Assembly: GCA_945910975.1 (NCBI GenBank)
Contig: CAMDZY010000035.1
Coordinates: forward strand, 1-12,709
Source of the DNA: an uncultured Clostridia bacterium
Lineage (GTDB): Bacteria > Bacillota > Clostridia > Oscillospirales > Oscillospiraceae
Length of the DNA stretch: 12,709 nt
Reading direction: 5' to 3'
In this document: positions 7,062-12,709 of the stretch, piece by piece
How positions within the stretch are numbered: the stretch's first letter is position 1
Layout: the number at the start of each line of letters is the position of its first letter
The notes under the pieces: model-generated
Told to the model about the DNA's origin: nothing
The model's database searches: none
What the model saw: the letters and a program-made list of their open reading frames with translations, nothing else
Translations under genes and position numbers: made by a program

Positions 7062-7985
7062 CTATGCTTTCTGTTGCGCCTTTGTGCGCTTCTTTTTTTG
7101 CGACCGGACGACAACATAGACCATCATGACGATGGTGATGATATAAGGAATCATTCCCGTCAGCTCCGGACTGACGTGCTTTTGCAGCCGAAGTCCGATG
7201 GCATCGAAGAAACCAAACATCAGCGCGGCAAGATAGGCTTTTGCGGGATTGGCGGCGGCGAAAATCACACAAGCAAATGCGATATAACCGCGCGAGTTGA
7301 CCATGTTTTCGGCAAAGGTGCCGTTGAGTTGGCCTAGGGAAAGGTGTGCGCCGGCCAGTGCGCAGAAGATGCCGCACAGAATGCTGGCGATCCATTTCAT
7401 TTTTTCCGGACTGATGCCCGCCGTGCGCAGGGTTTCCGGCTTTTCTCCGGAAGCGCGCAGCCAAAAGCCCTGTGGCGTTTTATAGACGTAAAGCCACATG
7501 ATGATTACAAAAATCAAAGTCAAATACACGAAGATTGAGTGGTTATTGAGTACCTCACCCACAATGGGGATCTTGTCCAGCAGCGGTAAGTGCAGCTTGG
7601 GCAGCGCGGGATTGCCTTTGGTTCCGGCAGAGCCGAAAATGGAGCGGGAGAGATAGGTCGTCAGACCGAGGGCAAATGTGTTCAGCGCACAGCCGATAAT
7701 AAATTCGTCCGAATGTAGCTTGACCACAAATAGCGCAAAGAACAACCCAACAAGGATCCCCATCAAAAGTACCATGGCAAGTCCGGCCGCAGCGCTGCCA
7801 AACAGATAGCTGCCCAGCGCACCAAAGAATGCGCCCATCAAAATCATGCCGTCCATGCCGATGTTCATAATTCCCGCGTGCTCCGTCATGGAGCCGCCGA
7901 TGGCGGCCAGCGCAACCGGCGTGGCGCTGCGAAGCATCTGGTTGAGCGTACCGACAGAAAAGATGCTCTTGAGAATTTCACCCAT
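7062..7985 (-). CDS. Nucleoside-type ABC importer permease (second permease, NupQ-like)
   Basis: A 307-residue multi-spanning permease of the BPD_transp_2 family, in the cytoplasmic membrane. It would pair with the permease encoded just upstream to form the channel of a BMP-dependent nucleoside importer. The family signature GGSMTEHAGIMNIGMDGMIL near residues 30-49 is present, followed by about eight further hydrophobic segments and a basic C-terminus (SQKKKRTKAQQKA). ATG at 7985 is chosen because GAGGAAAAGACA precedes it; it overlaps the end of the upstream gene by 8 bases (ATGGGTGA), a sign of coupled translation. It is the last gene of the operon. I see no terminator before nrdR. Substrate class is inferred from the operon, not from this protein alone. 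Confidence 0.92.
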   Translation of the reverse strand: MGEILKSIFSVGTLNQMLRSATPVALAAIGGSMTEHAGIMNIGMDGMILMGAFFGALGSYLFGSAAAGLAMVLLMGILVGLFFALFVVKLHSDEFIIGCALNTFALGLTTYLSRSIFGSAGTKGNPALPKLHLPLLDKIPIVGEVLNNHSIFVYLTLIFVIIMWLYVYKTPQGFWLRASGEKPETLRTAGISPEKMKWIASILCGIFCALAGAHLSLGQLNGTFAENMVNSRGYIAFACVIFAAANPAKAYLAALMFGFFDAIGLRLQKHVSPELTGMIPYIITIVMMVYVVVRSQKKKRTKAQQKA

Positions 7986-9063
7986 TGTCTTTTCCTCCCT
8001 CCGCAGCAGACGCCTTGCGCTTGCCGGTTTTGGCACGCAGCGATGCGGAAATACCGCTCTGCGCCGCCATGCAGAAAATAATGATGGTCTGTATAATCAG
8101 ATAAATCTGGTTGGGAACGCCGGCAGACAGCTCCATGCCCTGTGCGCCGATTTTCAAAACCGCGAAAAACAGGGACAGCAGCATGACCGGGACGGGCTGG
8201 TATTGCGCGATCATGGCGACCATAAGTCCCTCAAAATAATAGTCGTTGCTGACGCTGCTCTTGTACATATGCTCTGCGCCGTACACGCGGAACATACCCA
8301 CCAAACCGCAGATCGCACCGGAGATCGCCATGCAGGTGATCACCAGACGATCCGTTTTTATGCCGGAAAAGCGGGCAAAGCGGGGGTTTTGCCCGGTCAG
8401 CTTCATTTCAAAGCCTTTGGAGGTTTTTTGCATCACATACCAAATCAAAAATGCCATGATCGCAGCGGCAAAAATGGCAGTGCTCAGGCTGGAGCCGGGG
8501 ATCAGCCCGCCAAACCAGTGCTGCGCGCTGAGCTGCTCCGTGCCGGCCACAATGGTCTTGCTGGCGCTATTCCACGGGCCTTTTGCCAGGTACTGGCAAA
8601 GACTGGCGGCGATCGTGTTGAGCATGATGGTGGTGATGACCTCATTGACCTTCACCTTTACCTTTAAAACACCGGGGATCAGCGCATACAGTGCGCCGGT
8701 GGCAATCGCCGCCAGAGCCGCCAGGGGAATGGTCACCCAAGCGGTGACGCCGCTGAGCCAAACGCCGACCTGTGCAGCGGCGATGGCGCCCAAAAGCAGC
8801 TGACCCTCGCCGCCTACGTTAAAGATACCCACGCGCGCACCCAGCACACAAGCCAGTCCGCACAGACACAGCACCATGGCGTATTCCAGCACATCGCCGA
8901 AATGTCGCGCATTGGAAAAAGCACCCTGGAACATGGCAAGATAGGCCGTGCCGGGATGATGTCCGGAAACTGCCAGGATCACCGCGCCAATGGCAAAGGC
9001 CAGCAGCACGCTGATTGCAAGCGCCAGCAGATAATCCCAATGGATCAACTTACGCTTCTTCAT
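7978..9063 (-). CDS. Nucleoside-type ABC importer permease (first permease, NupP-like)
   Basis: A 361-residue membrane permease of the BPD_transp_2 family. It starts with a basic stretch (MKKRKLIHWDY) and a first helix at about 11-33, then the characteristic LGARVGIFNVGGEGQLLLGA motif near 90-110, and further helices to the C-terminus. The larger size and the FNVGGEGQ wording match the NupP/YufP-type partner, while the next gene has the NIGMDGM version. ATG at 9063 follows AAGGAG with seven bases between; a TTG six bases earlier is too close to that site. The start overlaps the ATPase gene by 14 bases and the stop overlaps the next permease by 8, so three transporter genes are tightly coupled. 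Confidence 0.93.
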   Translation of the reverse strand: MKKRKLIHWDYLLALAISVLLAFAIGAVILAVSGHHPGTAYLAMFQGAFSNARHFGDVLEYAMVLCLCGLACVLGARVGIFNVGGEGQLLLGAIAAAQVGVWLSGVTAWVTIPLAALAAIATGALYALIPGVLKVKVKVNEVITTIMLNTIAASLCQYLAKGPWNSASKTIVAGTEQLSAQHWFGGLIPGSSLSTAIFAAAIMAFLIWYVMQKTSKGFEMKLTGQNPRFARFSGIKTDRLVITCMAISGAICGLVGMFRVYGAEHMYKSSVSNDYYFEGLMVAMIAQYQPVPVMLLSLFFAVLKIGAQGMELSAGVPNQIYLIIQTIIIFCMAAQSGISASLRAKTGKRKASAAEGGKDNG

Positions 9064-10606
9064 GTGCAAGCTCCTTTCCCGACCGGCTGCCGGTCATGTA
9101 ATAGCCAATTTCCTCCTTGGAAATGGCGGAGGGGTCAAACTCGCCGGTAATTTCACCTTCGTAGAGGGTGATGATGCGATCCGAAAGGCGGAACACCTCG
9201 TCAAGATCGGCGGAAACCAGCAAAATTGCGCAGCCGGAATTTCTCTTTTCGATGATGCGGCTGTGGAAAAACGCCATCGCGCCGACGTCCACGCCGCGCG
9301 TGGGTTGAGAAATCAGCAAAACCGGCGTGTCAAAGGAAAACTCCCGCGCCACAACGACCTTTTGCATATTGCCGCCGGACATATCGCCCACGCGCATATC
9401 GATGCCGGAGCCGCGAATGTCAAAGCTGTCATAGATCTGCTGGGAATATTGGGCGATGGCGCGGGTGTCCTGATGGAAGCCAAAGCGGTTGAATTCCGGC
9501 AGCATATGCTTGCCGACCAGCAGATTATCCTGCACGCTGGCGTCTTTGCTGACGCCGGTCGCCAGCCGATCCTCCGGAATGTGTGCAAGTCCCATTGCGC
9601 GGATCTCTCCCGGCGTTCTGCCCACGGCATTTTGCCCGCAGATGCAGATGCTGCCGCCTGTAACCGGTCGCATCCCGGCAATGGCTTCGAGCAGCTCACT
9701 TTGTCCGTTGCCCTCAATGGCGGCGATGCCCAGAACCTCGCCCGCGTGAACCTGCAGGGACAGACCGTTCACGGCGCGCAGCCCTCTGTCATTTTGTACG
9801 GTCAAATCTTCAACGGCGATCTGCACCGCGCCCCGTGTGCCGGTACGTGCAAGCTGGTCAAACAAAACCGGCCGACCCACCATCATGGATGCCAATTGCC
9901 GCTGTGTTACGTGTGCGGTTTCCTCCACGCCAACGAGCTTGCCCTTGCGCATCACGCCAACACGGTGGGAAATGGCCATCACTTCGCCCAGCTTGTGGGT
10001 GATGATGATGACGGTCATATTTTTTTCCGCAACAATGCGGCGAATAACATCGAACAATTCGTCTGTTTCCTGCGGCGTCAAAACGGCGGTCGGCTCGTCC
10101 AAAATCAAAATATCCGCGCCGCGATAAAACGCCTTGAGAATTTCTACGCGCTGCTGTAGACCGACGCTGATTTCCTGTACCACGGCGGACGGCTCCACTT
10201 GCAAACCGTATTCCGCCACCAGCTGCCGGGTGATGTCCTCGGCAGCGCGGTTGTCAAAGAACAGCCCCAGCTTGCGCGGCTCCTGCCGCATCACGATGTT
10301 CTGCGCAACGGTGAACGAGGGCACCAGCATAAAGTGCTGATGCACCATGCCAACGCCGTGCGCAATGGCGTTTTTGGGAGAAAACTGCGTGATTTTTTCG
10401 CCCTGAACGGTAATTTCACCGGAGGTTGGCGTATGAATACCGTATAACAGGTTCATCAATGTACTTTTTCCGGCGCCGTTTTCACCGACCAGCGCAAAAA
10501 TTTCGCCGCGCCGAATGTCCAACGAGATATCGTCATTGGCCAGCACACCGGGAAATTGCATACTGACGTGCGAAAAGGATACCGCGATCTCATTTTGATC
10601 CTTCAT
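9050..10606 (-). CDS. ABC importer ATPase with two nucleotide-binding domains (NupO-like)
   Basis: A 518-residue protein with two ABC domains in tandem, the arrangement of sugar and nucleoside importers with BPD_transp_2 permeases. Domain 1 has Walker A GENGAGKST (41-49), the Q-loop VHQHFMLV (88-95), a modified signature ISVGLQQRVEILKAF (146-160), Walker B ILILDEP (166-172) and switch H204. Domain 2 has the degenerate P-loop EGNGQSELLEAI (298-309), signature MSGGNMQKVVVAREF (409-423) and LLISQPTRGVDVGA (430-443), where glutamine replaces the catalytic glutamate. These changes in domain 2 are normal for the family, so one active site is expected. The start at 10606 has GAGGTG at good distance. 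It hydrolyses ATP on the cytoplasmic side to drive uptake of nucleosides captured by the lipoprotein gene upstream in the operon. Confidence 0.95.
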   Translation of the reverse strand: MKDQNEIAVSFSHVSMQFPGVLANDDISLDIRRGEIFALVGENGAGKSTLMNLLYGIHTPTSGEITVQGEKITQFSPKNAIAHGVGMVHQHFMLVPSFTVAQNIVMRQEPRKLGLFFDNRAAEDITRQLVAEYGLQVEPSAVVQEISVGLQQRVEILKAFYRGADILILDEPTAVLTPQETDELFDVIRRIVAEKNMTVIIITHKLGEVMAISHRVGVMRKGKLVGVEETAHVTQRQLASMMVGRPVLFDQLARTGTRGAVQIAVEDLTVQNDRGLRAVNGLSLQVHAGEVLGIAAIEGNGQSELLEAIAGMRPVTGGSICICGQNAVGRTPGEIRAMGLAHIPEDRLATGVSKDASVQDNLLVGKHMLPEFNRFGFHQDTRAIAQYSQQIYDSFDIRGSGIDMRVGDMSGGNMQKVVVAREFSFDTPVLLISQPTRGVDVGAMAFFHSRIIEKRNSGCAILLVSADLDEVFRLSDRIITLYEGEITGEFDPSAISKEEIGYYMTGSRSGKELAHEEA

Positions 10607-10642
10607 TTTTTCACCTCACGAATCACAAAGTAAGACGTCCCG

Positions 10643-10686
10643 AAAAAGGGGGCTGTATCAAAACACGAATGCTTTGACACAACCCC
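10643..10686 (-). terminator. Internal terminator/attenuator between the BMP gene and the ATPase gene
   Basis: A 14-base stem pairs 10649-10662 with 10673-10686 around a 10-base loop. In the leftward-transcribed RNA both imperfect positions become G-U pairs, whereas in the plus-strand RNA they are C-A mismatches, so the structure is built for the minus strand. Five T follow (10647-10643). It sits inside the operon and probably lets only part of the transcripts continue, giving an excess of binding protein. Confidence 0.85.
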
Positions 10687-10701
10687 GTGTCGATTTTGGA
10701 C

Positions 10702-11691
10702 TTATCTGGTGGTGTCTACCGTGATTTCACCGGAGGCGATTTGCTCTGCCAGTGCTTCCACCTCGGCCTTCAAATCATCGGAAACCTGCTGCTTGGCGCC
10801 CTCTTCACCATAGCCGATGCCCACATAGCCATCGCTGATGCCGGTGACCCAAGTGGTACCCCAGCGGGAGGTGTCGTTGTTGATATAGTCCTTGATTGCG
10901 GCATAGATGGAATTGCCGACTTCTTTTTTCATGGAGCAGATGATGACGTCTTCATCGATGAACTTCTGGTCGCTGTCCACGCCGATGGCATAGAAGCCCT
11001 CTTCCTTTGCGGCCTGGAACACGCCGTCACCGGCGGCAGAGGCGATCTGGAACACAACGTCGGCGTTCTGCTCATGCAGCTGCAGGGCGCAGTCCTTGCC
11101 CTTGGCCACATCGTCATAGGAGTCGGTGTAGTTGTGGACAGTCTGCGTATCTGCGCTGAAATACTTTGCGCCCTGTTCAAAGCCGACGATAAAGTCGTTG
11201 ATGGTGTCGCTGTCCTCGCCGCCCACAGCGCCGACGACACCGGTTTCGGACATGGCGGCTGCAATGTAGCCTGCCAAGAAGGAACCTTCGTTTTGTGCGT
11301 ATGTAATGTTCAGAACGTTACTTACAGGCGCGGTGGTGGCGTTGTCCACCCAGATCCAACGCACATCGGGGTATTCCGGGGCGATGGTTTCGATATCATA
11401 GAATTCCCAACCGACACACACAACGATGTTGGCCTTGTCGGCAGCGTTGCGCATCTGGTTGGCGTGGTTTTCGCCGTTGCACTCAATGGTGCTGGTTTCC
11501 ACGTCAAAATCGGCAGCCAGACGCTCCAGACCCGCTTTGGAGGAGTCATAGAAGGAACGGTCGCCAAATTTATCGGCCACGACCAGTGCAATTTTTAACT
11601 TGGTGTTGTCAACGCCGGTGCAGCCGGTCAGACCGACCATCATGCCGACCAGCATGGCTGCAAACAGCAAAACGGCTATCAATTTTTTCAT
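10702..11691 (-). CDS. BMP-family nucleoside-binding lipoprotein (NupN-like)
   Basis: A 329-residue substrate-binding lipoprotein of the Bmp family (PF02608 type), anchored outside the cytoplasmic membrane; it captures a purine or other nucleoside and hands it to the permeases. The signal peptide MKKLIAVLLFAAMLVG leads to the lipobox LTGC with the lipid-bearing C24. Family motifs are GDRSFYDSSKAG (43-54), EGSFLAGYIAA (135-145), VGAVGGEDSDTINDF (153-167) and FQIASAAGDGV then AIGVDSDQ (about 214-224 and 235-242), the binding-site stretch of the family. ATG at 11691 is preceded by AGAGGT; an in-frame TTG 18 bases upstream contains that ribosome site and is rejected. It is the first gene of the operon with its own promoter, and a hairpin follows it. 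The exact nucleoside cannot be decided from sequence. Confidence 0.95.
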   Translation of the reverse strand: MKKLIAVLLFAAMLVGMMVGLTGCTGVDNTKLKIALVVADKFGDRSFYDSSKAGLERLAADFDVETSTIECNGENHANQMRNAADKANIVVCVGWEFYDIETIAPEYPDVRWIWVDNATTAPVSNVLNITYAQNEGSFLAGYIAAAMSETGVVGAVGGEDSDTINDFIVGFEQGAKYFSADTQTVHNYTDSYDDVAKGKDCALQLHEQNADVVFQIASAAGDGVFQAAKEEGFYAIGVDSDQKFIDEDVIICSMKKEVGNSIYAAIKDYINNDTSRWGTTWVTGISDGYVGIGYGEEGAKQQVSDDLKAEVEALAEQIASGEITVDTTR

Positions 11692-11735
11692 AATTGTACC
11701 TCTTTCCAATTTCGTTGCGGATTTCCGCTGATTCT

Positions 11736-11764
11736 ATTATAATGCTTTTCCGGCCTGTGCGCAA
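11736..11764 (-). promoter_or_regulatory. Promoter of the BMP transporter operon
   Basis: TTGCGC (11764-11759), 17 bases and a perfect TATAAT (11741-11736) lie about 45 bases upstream of the start of the lipoprotein gene. The leader between is too short for a purine riboswitch, and I see none. No clear operator can be named. Confidence 0.75.
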
Positions 11765-11852
11765 GAGGTTGGCGAATTTTTCGGCCGTTTCCGGATAAAA
11801 ATTTTTTTGTAAAAATTTGTCGGTTTTGACAAGAGAAATTCTTGCGCAAATC

Positions 11853-11861
11853 TGATACAAT
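11853..11861 (+). promoter_or_regulatory. Possible extended -10 element upstream of the HAD gene
   Basis: TGATACAAT is an extended -10 pattern. A TTGACA at 11826-11831 is 24 bases away, too far to be its -35. The predicted start of transcription would fall at about 11868, inside the ribosome site, so this is doubtful. Confidence 0.25.
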
Positions 11862-11879
11862 AGGCGGGAGGTGAAGCAA

Positions 11880-12530
11880 ATGAAATATCGTTGTCTTGTC
11901 ATGGATCACGATGATACGGTGGTCGACAGCACTGCCACGGTGCATTTTCCCAGCTTTTTGGCCTATCTTCGGCAGACCGGAAGAACGGCGGATTATACGC
12001 TGGAGGAGTATTTTCGGAAAAATTTTGGCCCTGGGATGCTGTCGCTGTTACAGGATGAACTGGGCATGAGCCCTGCGGAGATGGAGCAGGAGCATGAATT
12101 TTGGAATGCATACGTACAAAATCACGTGCCGAAGGCCTATCCCGGCATGGCGGAAATTCTTCATGCGCACAAGGCAAACGGCGGCATTTTGTGCGTCGTG
12201 TCGCACTCTCTTTCTGCCAATATTTTGCGTGACTATCGCGAAAACGACCTCCCGCAGCCGGACATGGTCTTTGGCTGGGAGCTTCCGCAGCAGCAGCGCA
12301 AGCCAAGTCCCTATGCGCTGCAAACAATTATGGCAACCTATCATTTGCAGCCGGAGCAGCTGCTGGTGGTAGACGATTTAAAGCCCGGCTATGACATGGC
12401 CAATTGCTGCGGCGTTCCGTTTGCAGCAGCGGGCTGGGCAAATGACATCCCGGAGATCGAGCATTTTATGCGGAAAAACAGCCGGCTTTACTTTAAAACA
12501 GTGGCCGAGCTGGCGGATTTTCTGCGATAA
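11880..12530 (+). CDS. HAD-superfamily hydrolase, phosphoglycolate-phosphatase-like
   Basis: A 216-residue cytoplasmic phosphatase of the haloacid dehalogenase superfamily. Motif I is DHDDT (residues 9-13; D9 the nucleophile, D11 the acid/base), motif II is VVSHS with S108, motif III is K141 in QRKPSP, and motif IV is VVDDLKPG with D165 and D166, which hold Mg2+. Residues about 15-85 form the helical cap (subclass I) that determines substrate. All catalytic residues are present. ATG at 11880 is chosen over the GTG at 11871 because GGGAGG just upstream gives normal spacing to the ATG and overlaps the GTG. The gene is divergent from the nucleoside importer, so a nucleotide or sugar-phosphate substrate is tempting, but this is only inference; HAD substrates are hard to predict. 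Confidence 0.92.
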   Translation: MKYRCLVMDHDDTVVDSTATVHFPSFLAYLRQTGRTADYTLEEYFRKNFGPGMLSLLQDELGMSPAEMEQEHEFWNAYVQNHVPKAYPGMAEILHAHKANGGILCVVSHSLSANILRDYRENDLPQPDMVFGWELPQQQRKPSPYALQTIMATYHLQPEQLLVVDDLKPGYDMANCCGVPFAAAGWANDIPEIEHFMRKNSRLYFKTVAELADFLR

Positions 12531-12534
12531 TTAA

Positions 12535-12573
12535 CAGCGGACAGGGCGCATTTTACATATGCCCTGTCCGCTG
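12535..12573. terminator. Hairpin after the HAD gene
   Basis: CAGCGGACAGGGC (12535-12547) and GCCCTGTCCGCTG (12561-12573) form a perfect 13-base stem with a 13-base loop, starting four bases after the stop. The T run after it is weak (GTTTGC), yet position and stability fit a terminator. Confidence 0.75.
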
Positions 12574-12606
12574 GTTTGCATCGGCGGATTTTTGTGCAAT
12601 GGCATG

Positions 12607-12636
12607 AAAAAACTCCTTCCGAGTGAGGGGAAGGAG
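12607..12636 (-). terminator. rpsT intrinsic terminator
   Basis: In the leftward RNA CTCCTTCC (12636-12629) pairs with GGAAGGAG (12620-12613) around an 8-base loop, followed by six T (12612-12607). It lies about 15 bases after the rpsT stop. Confidence 0.9.
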
Positions 12637-12650
12637 ATAATTTCAGTTCA

Positions 12651-12709
12651 TTAGGCGAGCTTGTTCAGCTTCAAGGTCATGCTGCTCTTTTTGCGGGCAG
12701 CGGTATTCT
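12651..12709 (-). CDS. rpsT: 30S ribosomal protein S20, C-terminal end only
   Basis: Only the last 18 full codons are in the window, reading NTAARKKSSMTLKLNKLA and then TAA (12653-12651). The AARKKS stretch followed by a hydrophobic-basic tail is the usual C-terminus of bacterial S20, a primary binder of 16S rRNA helices in the small subunit. The gene enters from the right edge on the minus strand and is followed by a proper terminator. The call rests on a short but characteristic piece. Confidence 0.8.
   Translation of the reverse strand, partial: NTAARKKSSMTLKLNKLA

Noticed and set aside
9062..10159. 365-residue open frame on the plus strand opposite the ATPase gene
   Set aside because: The ATPase on the other strand has every family motif; this frame has no motif or ribosome site.
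9050..10606. Missing catalytic glutamate and altered P-loop in the second ATPase domain
   Set aside because: These changes are usual in this two-domain importer ATPase family and are not a sign of decay.
10687..11598. 303-residue open frame on the plus strand opposite the BMP lipoprotein gene
   Set aside because: Antisense shadow rich in Gly, Val and Asp caused by codon use of the real gene; no start signals.
11692..11735. Purine riboswitch before the nucleoside importer
   Set aside because: The leader from the predicted promoter is only about 40 bases and shows no junction or paired loops of that class.

Overview
The window looks like chromosome from a moderately GC-rich Firmicute, most likely a gut-type clostridium (Oscillospirales-like). 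The basis is AGGAGG-type ribosome binding sites, TTGACA/TATAAT-type promoters, a short lipoprotein signal of Gram-positive style, NrdR, and a BMP-type nucleoside ABC operon. The placement is inferred from style and gene content, not from a marker match.

Left part (1-6210). A remnant of an MBOAT acyltransferase gene (minus strand, at least two deletions) abuts the promoter of a two-gene ABC cassette on the plus strand. The cassette is a 1154-residue FtsX/MacB-type permease, apparently an internally duplicated protein, followed 11 bases later by its LolD/MacB-type ATPase. A strong bidirectional terminator separates it from a convergent marR-MATE pair on the minus strand. The MarR gene is intact and has two copies of an operator-like palindrome, one lying exactly in the -35/-10 spacer of its promoter. 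The MATE efflux gene is broken at both ends: an N-terminal deletion with frameshift, and a frameshift at a run of six T near the C-terminus.

Middle (6211-6970). A 304-base gap holds the marR promoter and operators, a small terminator-like hairpin, and a two-hairpin element ending in a T run on the plus strand although both neighbouring genes read minus. Then comes nrdR, the regulator of ribonucleotide reductase genes, with its own promoter.

Right part (7062-12709). A minus-strand operon encodes a nucleoside-type importer: BMP lipoprotein, double-domain ATPase, and two permeases with overlapping ends (order as in nupNOPQ). A strong hairpin between the lipoprotein gene and the ATPase gene probably gives more binding protein than transporter. 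Divergent from it is a HAD-family phosphatase gene. The window ends in the C-terminus of rpsT (ribosomal protein S20) with its terminator.

Most of the window is ordinary core and transport content. The parts worth a second look are the two deletion-scarred membrane-protein genes bracketing the ABC cassette, the MarR boxes with a related site in the ABC promoter, and the unexplained plus-strand hairpin element at 6369-6435. I see no convincing novel defence or mobile system.
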